DNA of 64,000 nucleotides from JAJPKK01 sp963802745 (lineage in GTDB: Bacteria > Pseudomonadota > Alphaproteobacteria > Rhizobiales > Xanthobacteraceae), in assembly GCA_963802745.1 (NCBI GenBank), contig CAWDKL010000009.1:142237-206236 (forward strand), written 5' to 3'. Shown here one piece after another: positions 1 through 7,947 of the stretch. Positions within the stretch are counted from its first letter, which is position 1. Each line of letters starts with the position of its first letter. The notes beneath the pieces are model-generated. The model was given only the letters and a program-made list of their open reading frames with translations. It was not told the origin of the DNA and made no database searches. The position numbers were made by a program, and so were the translations under genes.

Positions 1-823
1 CCTTGATGAACGGCCCCTTGGCGCAGCGCGACATATCGTGGATGGCACGGGAGAACAGTTCCTTGCCGGTTCCCAACTCGCCGCGCAGCAGGACCGGCGC
101 GTGCGACTTGGCGACAACCGCAATCTTGTCGAGAAGCGAACTTATCGACTTGCTCTCGCCGACGATACCGCCGGCCCGCGTCGTGCCGGCTGCCGGTTTG
201 AAATCGGACAGCTCCTTTTGCAACCGATGGCTTTCGGCGATCAGCCGCTCACGGTCGCGGGCGACGACGCGGTGAAGCTGGATCGTCTGACCGATGAGAT
301 TGGCGATCATCGCCAGAAAGCGCACGTCGGCGTCGAACCGGAACACCGACTGACCATCCCAAATGCGATCGATCGTCAGCGTGCCGACCACCTTGGTGTC
401 CGCCCGAATCGGCACGCCGATGAACGACACCGTCGTTCCATCCTCGCCCTTGAGCGCCTTGACGTCGTCGGGCTCGAATAACGGATGTAGCAAGATATTC
501 TGCACCACCAGCGGCATTGCGGTCGCGATGATCTGACCGATTGCCTTCTCGGGAATCCGCGGCCGGAATTGTCCTTCGGCGTCCTCGCGCCAGCCGGCGC
601 CGACCACCATCTCGGGGGTACCGTCATCGCCGAGCAGCGCAATCACGCCGTCGCGCATGTGCATGAAGGAGGACAGCAGATTGAGCACATTCGCCAGCGT
701 CACCTCAAGCCGCGCCGGCGAAGCAAGGATTTTCGAGATTTCGTAGACGCCGGTCAGCGCGATTTCGCTCAGCGCCGCAGGCTCGCGATGAGTTCCGGCA
801 ACAACGGGGGCGGCAGGAGACAT
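1..823 (-). CDS. nifA: NifA, sigma-54-dependent nif activator (partial)
   Basis: This is the N-terminal part (about 274 codons) of the transcriptional activator of nif genes; the rest lies beyond position 1. A GAF sensor domain covers roughly residues 20-165. It is followed by a linker and the start of the AAA+ domain, with Walker A GELGTGKE at about residues 245-252 (most relatives have GESGTGKE). The start is the ATG at 823, with a GGAG ribosome site just upstream. It lies 251 bases downstream of fixR on the same strand, matching the fixR-nifA arrangement known from Bradyrhizobium. The family binds TGT-N10-ACA sites and drives sigma-54 RNA polymerase, and many such sites occur in this window. 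Its DNA-binding end and oxygen-sensing cysteines are outside the window. Confidence 0.95.
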   Translation of the reverse strand, partial: MSPAAPVVAGTHREPAALSEIALTGVYEISKILASPARLEVTLANVLNLLSSFMHMRDGVIALLGDDGTPEMVVGAGWREDAEGQFRPRIPEKAIGQIIATAMPLVVQNILLHPLFEPDDVKALKGEDGTTVSFIGVPIRADTKVVGTLTIDRIWDGQSVFRFDADVRFLAMIANLIGQTIQLHRVVARDRERLIAESHRLQKELSDFKPAAGTTRAGGIVGESKSISSLLDKIAVVAKSHAPVLLRGELGTGKELFSRAIHDMSRCAKGPFIK

Positions 824-1074
824 CGGGTCAGCTCCAAGTTTCCTCGGCCCGCTTCCTCACCATGACCAATCTTCATTTTTTCTATTTGGATCAGTATGAG
901 CCAACATCGACATTCTGTCGCGCTCAAATTGGCGGCTTCTTTGCCATAAATGGTGCTGCCCGTGACTATTTTTTACTCCGTTCTCCATGACTTACTTACA
1001 ATTCCGTATCGTCATCGGTATGGATTTCCGATGGCTTTTAAATACCAGTCGTGCAGCTGCCGCGTCCCGGCGTG

Positions 1075-1905
1075 TCATAGATGCTGGCCGCCGTTGATCT
1101 GAATTTCTTCCCCGGTGACGTAGCTCGCTGCCTCGGAGCAGAGGAAGAATACCACCTTCGCAACCTCGTCCGGCGTTCCAACTCGCTGCATCGGTATTTC
1201 CGGCGCCAGCCGCGATTCGGTTTCGGGCGAAAGGATTTCCGTCTTGATCTCTCCGGGAGCGATCGCATTGACCCGAATGCCATGGGGCGCCAAGTCGTGG
1301 GCCATTTCCCGGGTCAGACACGCGAGCGCGGCTTTTGAGGTCGCGTAGGCCGTGCCGGCGAATGGATGGACCCGCGATCCCACGATCGACGTGACATTCA
1401 CAACCGTCCCATTGCCCAGCTTGAGCTCGTCGAGCAGGCCGCGCGCCAGCAGGATGGGCGCAAGAAAATTGACGGCGAACACGGTCATCCAGGTTTCGAC
1501 CGGTGTGGTCAGCGAACCCAGCCGCGACCCGTCCGCTCCTTTTGGGGAGATACCGGCATTGTTGACCAAGGCGTGTAGGGGGCCGCCATCGAGCCGTGTC
1601 TTGATATCCCGGATCGCTTGCGACACGGCCTCGCGGTTGGCGAGATCGACCTCCACATGATCTTCGGGTCCGGCATCCCAGGGACACCGCTCACGCTCGA
1701 ACGGATGGCGGGAGCAGGTAACGATCCGCCAGCCGGCCTGCGAAAAAAGTTTGACGGTTGCGTGTCCGATACCGCGCGAGGCGCCGGTCAATACCATCGT
1801 CCTGCGGGTATTCAATCTGTCTGCGGGCAAGAGCTGACCCGCAGAAAATGGACAACGCTCCGCGACCGAAGTCGATCGAGATGTGGACGGTGCCACTATA
1901 TTCAT
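1075..1905 (-). CDS. fixR: FixR, short-chain dehydrogenase/reductase upstream of nifA
   Basis: This 276-residue short-chain dehydrogenase has the NAD(P)-binding motif TGASRGIG (residues 40-47), NNAG (115-118) and the catalytic pair Tyr187/Lys191 in YATSK. About 35 residues precede the Rossmann fold. Its place directly upstream of nifA on the same strand, and its length close to the roughly 278 residues of Bradyrhizobium FixR, support the name. FixR has no established enzymatic role in nitrogen fixation, and the gene mainly marks the fixR-nifA operon. A sigma-54-type promoter and a NifA site lie upstream (1992-2008 and 2105-2120), consistent with NifA autoregulation. Confidence 0.85.
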   Translation of the reverse strand: MNIVAPSTSRSTSVAERCPFSAGQLLPADRLNTRRTMVLTGASRGIGHATVKLFSQAGWRIVTCSRHPFERERCPWDAGPEDHVEVDLANREAVSQAIRDIKTRLDGGPLHALVNNAGISPKGADGSRLGSLTTPVETWMTVFAVNFLAPILLARGLLDELKLGNGTVVNVTSIVGSRVHPFAGTAYATSKAALACLTREMAHDLAPHGIRVNAIAPGEIKTEILSPETESRLAPEIPMQRVGTPDEVAKVVFFLCSEAASYVTGEEIQINGGQHL

Positions 1906-1991
1906 AATGCTCTCGACGATTGCGACGGCGGCATCGGGTTACAACGCGTTGCGACCTCCAGAGGCCGTCTCACTCGGGAGTTTCCATGTTG

Positions 1992-2008
1992 AAGCAGGAT
2001 CCGGGCCA
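1992..2008 (-). promoter_or_regulatory. Candidate sigma-54 promoter of fixR-nifA
   Basis: Read on the minus strand, TGGCCCG-GATC-CTGCTT has the invariant GG-N10-GC spacing and two mismatches to TGGCACG-N4-TTGCW. Transcription would begin near 1983, about 77 bases before the fixR ATG. Confidence 0.5.
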
Positions 2009-2104
2009 GGCCAATTCCGCTCAATAAAGGCCATGACATAGCGCGGCATCGCCCGGCACGGTCGATGCATTAGCGTGATTGGATGGGCCAGCGATCGTCG
2101 CCGT

Positions 2105-2120
2105 TGTCGCGACCCCGACA
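2105..2120. promoter_or_regulatory. NifA upstream activator sequence
   Basis: TGTCGCGACCCCGACA is a perfect TGT-N10-ACA. It lies about 100 bases upstream of the candidate fixR promoter, a normal distance for NifA acting on sigma-54 polymerase, and suggests autoactivation of fixR-nifA. Confidence 0.6.
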
Positions 2121-2400
2121 AACGGGGTTGCGGTTTGTCGTCAAACCGACGTTATCCTGCGCGCCCCCGTTGGCGCGCAGTTCGCCAAGGCCGTGGATAC
2201 CGTTGTGGTGATTGGCGCAATCGGGTTCAGTGGCGTCGCCGCTAACAGTAAAATAATCGCGGGGATGTATACGACATCGCCGCTCTTGCACGGGGCGCTC
2301 TCGGACATTTTCGTTTGCGCGGACCTTGATTGGTTGGACTATCTTCGGGCCGGAACGTACGCCCGGACACGTGATCGCAGCCGAAAGCTCGTGGCCGACA

Positions 2401-3330
2401 TCAGGGGGTTGTAAGCGGAGCGGGTGCCGTCGGCGTGCTCGCCGCGAACCGGACCTGCACATCGCGCGGTCGCGCCAGATAAGGCCATGAGGTGACGAGA
2501 ATGTCGGCGCCGGCTTTCGCATAGGCGGCGGCATTGTCGCTATTGATACCTCCGGCGGCGGCGATCAGCGGGCGGGTCTTCCCGGACGCAAGGCGATCGA
2601 TGAGCGCTGCAATCTGTGCCGGGCTGAATTTCTCCGCTTGAATCACGTCGAACCCCGCTTCCGCGGCGGCAGCCGCGTCATCGATCGACGCAACCTCGAT
2701 GACCAGCCTTTTCTCCGGAGCGGCGCGCCGCAAGCGGCCTACGGCCTCGTGCAGCGGTTCGCCGCCGAGAAACGTCCGATGTTCGGGAAACACCAGTATC
2801 GTCTCCGACAGGCCGAGCCGATGCATGACCGCGCCGCCGGCCCGGACCGCCCGGACCGCATAAGACTTCGTGCCCGGCACATTCTTGCGCGTGCAGGCGA
2901 CCACCACGTCGGGTGAGACGGCGGTCGCGGCATCGACGATCGCGCGCGCCGCAGTGGCAACCCCGGACCAAATCTCGACCAGGGTCTGCGCCACCTTCCA
3001 GCCGCGATGCAGCGCGGCGGCAGGACCCTTGGCTGTCAAGATGCAGGAGCCCGCGGCGAGGGCCGTTCCGGATCGTGTCACCAGCGTCACGCGACAGCCC
3101 GTCAGCTCCAGGAGCGCTGCGGCGCTCTCTACCTCCGCCGCCACCATCGGATCGCGGGCCGCCATTGTGAGTTCGCCCGGCGCATCGCCGATGCCGATCG
3201 CGTCGGTCGTTAGATCGCCATACGGCACGTCGTCGGCGATGAGCCTCTCCAATTCCGCCCGGGTTTCCACCGACCTCAAGGTATTCTCCACGCCGTTATG
3301 TTCTTTTGAATACGTCGCGGATGGAGTCAT
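2401..3330 (-). CDS. modD: ModD, molybdenum-associated pyrophosphorylase-like protein
   Basis: The product (up to 309 residues) belongs to the NadC/ModD fold of quinolinate phosphoribosyltransferase-like enzymes. Supporting motifs are DDVPYGDLTTDAIG near the N terminus, ACTRKNVPGTKSYAVRAV in the middle and the late AAGGIN segment. ModD genes accompany molybdenum transport and use in diazotrophs, but the substrate is not established. It is divergent from the DUF2478 gene, which is also linked to molybdenum. The start is uncertain: the ATG at 3330 gives a 13-residue extension, and a GTG at 3291 is the alternative. A sigma-54-like motif at 3332-3345 would put transcription inside the longer form, which favours the GTG. 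Confidence 0.85.
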   Translation of the reverse strand: MTPSATYSKEHNGVENTLRSVETRAELERLIADDVPYGDLTTDAIGIGDAPGELTMAARDPMVAAEVESAAALLELTGCRVTLVTRSGTALAAGSCILTAKGPAAALHRGWKVAQTLVEIWSGVATAARAIVDAATAVSPDVVVACTRKNVPGTKSYAVRAVRAGGAVMHRLGLSETILVFPEHRTFLGGEPLHEAVGRLRRAAPEKRLVIEVASIDDAAAAAEAGFDVIQAEKFSPAQIAALIDRLASGKTRPLIAAAGGINSDNAAAYAKAGADILVTSWPYLARPRDVQVRFAASTPTAPAPLTTP

Positions 3331-3401
3331 GGCAAGTCGTGCGCCGGCCTGCGGGCGCTGCGCGCAAATCCGAGCCCTTTGTCTGCGCCGTCCATTTCAC
3401 G

Positions 3402-3417
3402 CGGCACGGCGCTTGCT
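3402..3417 (+). promoter_or_regulatory. Candidate sigma-54 promoter of the DUF2478 gene
   Basis: CGGCACG-GCGC-TTGCT keeps GG-N10-GC and differs from consensus only at the first base. It lies about 60 bases before the ATG at 3477. An imperfect activator site, TGT-N10-ACG, lies at 3299-3314. Confidence 0.6.
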
Positions 3418-3476
3418 TAGCACGCGCCGAACCGCCGGCTTCATGCCAGCACCGCATCTGGTGAGGGAGCGCGATC

Positions 3477-4130
3477 ATGATGGATTTGAATGCGAACCTG
3501 CACCCGTTGAAGCTCGCGGCGATCGTCTATCGCCCGAGTGACGACGTTGACAGCCTGCTTGCGACGTTTGCGAGCGACCTCATCTGTGAGGGCAATCGCG
3601 TCGGCGGGATCGTGCAGAGGAACACCACGGGCGCGCGCGGGCAACGTGAGCTGATGGAGGTCATCGACTTGATGACGGGATCGGCGATCCGAATTTGCCA
3701 ATCGCTCGGCAGCGGCGCGGGTGCCTGCAAGCTCGACCCGGCAGGTCTCGCGGAAGCCGCGTCGGCGATCAGCCGCGCCGTGGCGGCGAATGTCGATCTG
3801 GTCATCGTCAACAAGTTCGCCAAGCAGGAAGCTGGCGGCGGCGGGCTTCGGGCGGAAATCGCCGAGGCGGTCGCAGCCGGCCGGCCGCTCCTCACGGCCG
3901 TACCAGACAAGTGTTACGACGCCTGGACGAAGTTCACCGGCAGTTTCGGCATCACGCTGGCGTGTGAGCGCCGCATTATCGAGGATTGGTGGCGGGAGAT
4001 GTCGTTGCGCGAAAAGCGCGCCTGCATCGCAGCCCACTTCAGGGCGGGGCATGATCGCCCAGCCGGCGCGGATGTCGGCAGACTATTGCGCGTCGGCGCC
4101 CGCTCACTAGCCGATCATCACGTCGGATGA
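3477..4130 (+). CDS. DUF2478 family protein, molybdenum/nif associated
   Basis: The 217-residue product matches the DUF2478 family as I recall it. These proteins have a P-loop-NTPase-like fold and are encoded next to molybdate transport and nif genes. Recognisable segments are LAAIVYRPSDDVD near the start, GGIVQRNT and the VDLVIVNKFAKQEA stretch around residues 110-125. The last 25 residues are less family-like and could reflect a late frame change. Two adjacent ATGs (3477, 3480) follow a purine-rich GAGGGAG. Its role is unproven. The sigma-54 promoter just upstream and the divergent modD suggest a part in delivering molybdenum for FeMo-co. Confidence 0.75.
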   Translation: MMDLNANLHPLKLAAIVYRPSDDVDSLLATFASDLICEGNRVGGIVQRNTTGARGQRELMEVIDLMTGSAIRICQSLGSGAGACKLDPAGLAEAASAISRAVAANVDLVIVNKFAKQEAGGGGLRAEIAEAVAAGRPLLTAVPDKCYDAWTKFTGSFGITLACERRIIEDWWREMSLREKRACIAAHFRAGHDRPAGADVGRLLRVGARSLADHHVG

Positions 4131-4443
4131 ATTGATCACTGCTGCAATACTACCTTTTCAAAGTAAGGTTGTCGATCGATTGGTAATTGCTATCGTCATC
4201 CGTGTGCCAGAGGAAAACATGATCTTGACATGGGCAGTTGCCGCCCTTTGGTGACGGCTACGACTTTCCCCAGCAAAATATTGCGCGCGCTCTATTGCAT
4301 AGCCGTTCCCCAACCTCCAAGACAAATCCCGCTATATTCGACTCCCATCGGCAAGCGCCCGGGTCGGGCTTCAAGTCCGCCGGTGGTTTTGCATCGATAG
4401 CGCGATGTGCGCAGATTCGTGAATGCCAGTGGCCACACCCCGA
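4131..4443. other. Gene-free leader region before the ferredoxin/suf operon
   Basis: No gene was recognised here. The useful signals of this intergenic region begin at 4444, where the NifA sites and promoter lie. Confidence 0.4.
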
Positions 4444-4459
4444 TGTCGCACTTGCGACA
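4444..4459. promoter_or_regulatory. NifA upstream activator sequence 1 (ferredoxin/suf operon)
   Basis: TGTCGCACTTGCGACA is a perfect TGT-N10-ACA with almost complete dyad symmetry, about 90 bases upstream of the -24 element. Confidence 0.75.
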
Positions 4460-4462
4460 CGA

Positions 4463-4478
4463 TGTCGGAGGGGCGACA
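4463..4478. promoter_or_regulatory. NifA upstream activator sequence 2 (ferredoxin/suf operon)
   Basis: TGTCGGAGGGGCGACA is a second perfect TGT-N10-ACA. Its centre is 19 bases from the first site, so the two form a closely spaced pair. Confidence 0.75.
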
Positions 4479-4532
4479 GCCCCCATCCCTTGCCCCACGG
4501 CAAATATGGTGGAAAATCAAGCGTTTCATGTT

Positions 4533-4548
4533 TGGCACGCGGCTTGAA
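4533..4548 (+). promoter_or_regulatory. Sigma-54 promoter with TTGA -12 element
   Basis: TGGCACG-CGGC-TTGAA has a perfect -24 half, but the -12 half reads TTGA instead of TTGC. The paired NifA sites upstream support function. It would drive the ferredoxin at 4593 and probably the LRV-suf-kor run. Confidence 0.65.
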
Positions 4549-4592
4549 AGGGTGAGTGCCGGGATTGCTCGTCGGCAAAGCGGAGTCACCCG

Positions 4593-4787
4593 ATGGCCTA
4601 CAAGATCATAGCCTCGCAATGTACCGTATGCGGTGCCTGCGAGTTCGAATGCCCCAACGCCGCCATACGTCTTAAAGGCGACGTCTACGTCATCAATCCC
4701 AAGAAATGCACGCAGTGCGAAGGGCACTTCGACACGCCGCAATGCGCTGTGGTCTGCCCGGTTCCGGACACCTGCGTCCCCGCCTGA
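4593..4787 (+). CDS. 2[4Fe-4S] ferredoxin (FdxN type)
   Basis: This 64-residue ferredoxin has Cys10, 13, 16 and 20 in a CX2CX2CX3C motif. A second set (Cys39, 42, 51, 55) has the enlarged CX2CX8CX3C spacing typical of nif-linked FdxN-type ferredoxins. It is a soluble low-potential electron carrier and a likely donor to nitrogenase reductase or to Fe-S or FeMo-co assembly. It is the first gene after the NifA-type promoter at 4533. A close relative (74 residues) follows nifB at 44082. korAB further down this run could reduce it. Confidence 0.93.
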   Translation: MAYKIIASQCTVCGACEFECPNAAIRLKGDVYVINPKKCTQCEGHFDTPQCAVVCPVPDTCVPA

Positions 4788-4816
4788 GGCTTTCAACCGA
4801 CAGGAAACCGCAAACC

Positions 4817-5647
4817 ATGAGCGGCGGTCCCGGCGCAACTGCGGAGGCAATCGACTGGCTCGGCCAGCCGGTGTCTTGCGGCGATTGCCCCCACGAGGTC
4901 ATCCGCGCCGAAGCGCGCTGCGACCTTGGCCGCATCTGCGTGCGCGACCGCCGCGCCAGGCGCATCGATCGCTTTTTCGCCGCCAATCCCGGCGAGGCGG
5001 ACAATTACCTCGATCACCCCTATTTCGAGGCGCGCGTGCTGGCGGCCAAACGGGCAACGGTCTTCCTGCTGCTGCCATTGCTCAAGGATCCCGAACCCGA
5101 CGTGCGCGCCATGGTGGCGCACCGCCTGCCGGTAAACCGCATCGCGGCGCTCGCCCGCGACCCGGACCGCAAGGTGCGCATGGTCGCGGCACAACGGCTC
5201 GAAGGCGGAGCCTTGGTACCGATGCTGGGCGATTCCGACTATTGGGTGCGCCTGGCGGCAGTGAAGCGGGTTCCGCCGGACGTGCTGCCGATTGCGATGC
5301 GCGATCCCGATCCGCAGGTTCGCCGCGAAGTGGCGCGGCGAATCAAGGCTGACGTGCTGCCGCTCATGGCGCACGATTTCGATCCGCTGGTGCGCCGCGT
5401 GGTCGCCGAGCGGCTCGACCCGATGCAGCTCATGGCGCTCGCCGACGACGAGGATTTGCGGGTGCGCTACGTGGTCGCCGAGCGCGGCACCGCGGCAGCA
5501 CGCGAGCGGCTCTGGAATGATCCCGATCCGGAGGTGCGGCGCTGCGCCCGCGGCGCAGACAATGCGCCGGCCGGCGCTTCGACCCGGAGCGACGATGCGC
5601 CCGCACCAAAATCGAACACCGATTCGCATTCGCCCGATTTCACGTGA
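4817..5647 (+). CDS. 4Fe4S-binding leucine-rich repeat variant (LRV) protein
   Basis: The 276-residue product begins with a four-cysteine cluster site (Cys21, 24, 35, 41; CX2CX10CX5C). Tandem helical repeats of about 24 residues follow, such as DPEPDVRAMVAHRLP and DPDPQVRREVARRI. This is the architecture of the Azotobacter LRV protein from a nif region, which carries an N-terminal [4Fe-4S] cluster. Its function is unknown; protein binding or cluster sensing is plausible. The ATG at 4817 was chosen because the cysteine motif follows closely. A paralogue lies at 17337 with identical cysteine spacing. Confidence 0.88.
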   Translation: MSGGPGATAEAIDWLGQPVSCGDCPHEVIRAEARCDLGRICVRDRRARRIDRFFAANPGEADNYLDHPYFEARVLAAKRATVFLLLPLLKDPEPDVRAMVAHRLPVNRIAALARDPDRKVRMVAAQRLEGGALVPMLGDSDYWVRLAAVKRVPPDVLPIAMRDPDPQVRREVARRIKADVLPLMAHDFDPLVRRVVAERLDPMQLMALADDEDLRVRYVVAERGTAAARERLWNDPDPEVRRCARGADNAPAGASTRSDDAPAPKSNTDSHSPDFT

Positions 5648-5667
5648 ACCCGTAAACGGAGAAGCAA

Positions 5668-7149
5668 ATGGCTGCCGTACAGGAGACCGTCGAGCAAGTC
5701 CGCCGCATCGACGTTGACCAGTACAAATATGGGTTCGAGACCGCGGTCGAATCCGAAAAAGCCCCGAAAGGGCTGGATGAAGGCACCGTCCGGTTTATCT
5801 CGGCGAAGAAGCAGGAGCCGGCCTGGATGCTGGAGTGGCGGCTCGCGGCCTACCGGCATTGGCTGACCATGCGGGAGCCGAACTGGGCCAAAGTTCATTA
5901 CCCGAAGATCGACTACCAGGACCTCTATTACTATGCGGCGCCGAAAAAGCAGGCCGGGCCGAAATCGCTCGACGAGGTCGATCCGGAAATCCTGAAAACC
6001 TATGAAAAGCTCGGCATCCCGCTGCATGAGCGGGAGATTCTTGCCGGCGTCGAGCGCCCGGAGGGTTCCCCGCGCGTTGCCGTCGATGCGGTATTCGATT
6101 CGGTTTCGGTCGCGACCACTTTCAAGGAAGAGCTCAAAAAGGCCGGCGTGATTTTCATGCCGATCTCTGAAGCTTTGCGCGAATATCCGGACCTGGTGCG
6201 CAAGTATCTCGGCACGGTGGTGCCGGTTTCGGACAATTTCTTCGCAACGCTCAATTCTGCAGTGTTTTCCGACGGATCGTTCGTTTACATTCCCGCGGGC
6301 GTCCGCTGCCCGATGGAGCTATCGACCTATTTCCGCATCAATGAGAAGAACACCGGCCAGTTCGAGCGCACGTTGATCATCGCCGACAAGGGCTCCTATG
6401 TGAGCTATCTGGAAGGCTGCACCGCGCCGCGCCGCGATGAGAACCAGTTGCATGCCGCCGTCGTCGAGCTGGTCGCGCTCGACGATGCCGAGATCAAGTA
6501 CTCGACGGTTCAGAACTGGTACCCGGGCGATAGCGAGGGGCGCGGCGGCATCTTCAATTTCGTCACCAAGCGCGGCGACTGCCGCGGCAAGCATGCAAAA
6601 ATTTCCTGGACCCAGGTCGAAACCGGCTCGGCCATCACTTGGAAATATCCGAGCTGCATACTGCGCGGCGACCATTCGCGCGGCGAATTCTATTCCATTG
6701 CGGTGTCCAACGGGCGCCAGCAGGTCGATTCCGGCACCAAGATGGTGCATCTCGGCAAGGGCACCACGAGCCGTATCATTTCCAAAGGCATCTCCGCGGG
6801 CAAATCGCAGAATACCTACCGTGGCCTGGTCCAAGCCCATCGCCGCGCCACCGGCGCCCGCAACTTCACCAATTGCGATTCGCTGCTGATCGGCGACGCC
6901 TGTGGGGCGCATACGGTGCCATATATCGAGACTAAGAACGCGTCCGCCGTGGTCGAGCATGAGGCGACCACCTCAAAAATCTCCGAGGAGACGCTGTTCT
7001 ATTGCATGCAGCGCGGGCTGTCGTCGGAGGAAGCGGTGGCGCTCGTGGTGAACGGCTTCGTGCGCGACGTGCTGCAGCAATTGCCGATGGAATTCGCCGT
7101 CGAGGCCCAAAAGCTGATCTCGATCAGCCTTGAAGGAAGCGTCGGATAA
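5668..7149 (+). CDS. sufB: SufB, Fe-S cluster assembly scaffold subunit
   Basis: At 493 residues this is full-length SufB, the scaffold protein that builds [4Fe-4S] clusters with SufC and SufD. The conserved C-terminal block contains NFTNCDSLLIGDACGAH, with the cluster/sulfur-accepting cysteine, followed by HEATTSKISEE. The GGAG-like ribosome site is close to the ATG. It heads sufB-C-D-S, embedded in a run preceded by a NifA-type promoter, so this Suf set probably serves nitrogenase demand. A housekeeping suf or isc set elsewhere cannot be judged from this window. Confidence 0.96.
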   Translation: MAAVQETVEQVRRIDVDQYKYGFETAVESEKAPKGLDEGTVRFISAKKQEPAWMLEWRLAAYRHWLTMREPNWAKVHYPKIDYQDLYYYAAPKKQAGPKSLDEVDPEILKTYEKLGIPLHEREILAGVERPEGSPRVAVDAVFDSVSVATTFKEELKKAGVIFMPISEALREYPDLVRKYLGTVVPVSDNFFATLNSAVFSDGSFVYIPAGVRCPMELSTYFRINEKNTGQFERTLIIADKGSYVSYLEGCTAPRRDENQLHAAVVELVALDDAEIKYSTVQNWYPGDSEGRGGIFNFVTKRGDCRGKHAKISWTQVETGSAITWKYPSCILRGDHSRGEFYSIAVSNGRQQVDSGTKMVHLGKGTTSRIISKGISAGKSQNTYRGLVQAHRRATGARNFTNCDSLLIGDACGAHTVPYIETKNASAVVEHEATTSKISEETLFYCMQRGLSSEEAVALVVNGFVRDVLQQLPMEFAVEAQKLISISLEGSVG

Positions 7150-7188
7150 TTCGCCAGCGGAACGGCCGTTCGCAAAGGAAATGGACCC

Positions 7189-7947
7189 ATGAAACCCATG
7201 TTGGAAGTCAGGAACCTGAAGGCCGAGGTCGGCGGCACCAAAATATTGAACGGCCTCGACCTGGTCGTGAACAAGGGTGAGGTGCACGCCATCATGGGGC
7301 CGAATGGCGGCGGCAAGTTGACGCTGTCCTACGTTCTCGCCGGGAAGCCGGGTTACGAGGTCACCAACGGCGAGATTTGGTTCGGCGGCGAAGACATGCT
7401 GGAAATGCCGGCGGATCAGCGTGCCGCGAAAGGCCTATTCCTGGCATTCCAATATCCCCTCGAAATCCCCGGCGTCGCCACCATGACGTTTCTGCGCGCG
7501 GCGCTCAACGCCCAGCGCAAGGCGCGCGGCGAGGCCGAGCTGTCGTCGCCCGAGCTCATCAAGCGCGTGCGCGACATTGCCACCCAGCTCGGCATCGATC
7601 ACGAAATGCTGCGGCGTCCGGTCAATGTGGGTTTCTCCGGCGGCGAGAAGAAGCGCAATGAAACGCTGCAGATGACGCTGCTGGAGCCGAAGCTCGCGGT
7701 GCTCGATGAGACCGACTCCGGCCTCGACATCGACGCCCTCAAGGTGGTGGCCGACGGCGTCAACCGGCTGCGTTCGCCGGAGCGCGCCTTCATCGTGATC
7801 ACCCATTATCAGCGCTTGCTCGACTACATCGTTCCCGACGTCGTTCATGTGCTCTCGAAGGGGCGCATCGTCAGGACCGGCGGCAAGGAACTGGCGCTCG
7901 AACTCGAAGGCTCCGGATATGCGCAGTATCGCGAGGAGGCCGCGTGA
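7189..7947 (+). CDS. sufC: SufC, ABC-type ATPase of the Suf complex (altered Walker A)
   Basis: The 252-residue product is the cytosolic ATPase that powers SufBCD. The ABC signature FSGGEKKR and the Walker B region VLDETDSGLDIDALK are intact. Walker A reads GPNGGGKL (residues 37-44), where the family has GPNGSGKS; the residue after the lysine should be Ser or Thr to hold magnesium. Leu44 is TTG (7318-7320), one base from TCG. It is either a sequence error or a real weakening of ATPase activity. The gene overlaps sufD by four bases, indicating translational coupling. Confidence 0.93.
   Translation: MKPMLEVRNLKAEVGGTKILNGLDLVVNKGEVHAIMGPNGGGKLTLSYVLAGKPGYEVTNGEIWFGGEDMLEMPADQRAAKGLFLAFQYPLEIPGVATMTFLRAALNAQRKARGEAELSSPELIKRVRDIATQLGIDHEMLRRPVNVGFSGGEKKRNETLQMTLLEPKLAVLDETDSGLDIDALKVVADGVNRLRSPERAFIVITHYQRLLDYIVPDVVHVLSKGRIVRTGGKELALELEGSGYAQYREEAA

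Larger units (their letters stand above)
1906..2400. other. Gene-poor stretch between fixR and modD
   Basis: These 495 bases hold a candidate fixR promoter and one NifA activator site. No convincing gene was found. A plus-strand frame at 2079-2414 could encode 111 residues, but it matches nothing recognised. A second sigma-54-like motif on the plus strand (2053-2070) points toward that frame. Confidence 0.5.

Noticed and set aside
2079..2414. 111-codon plus-strand frame between fixR and modD
   Set aside because: No recognised family, weak start signals and a fixR promoter/NifA site inside it; kept only as a note.
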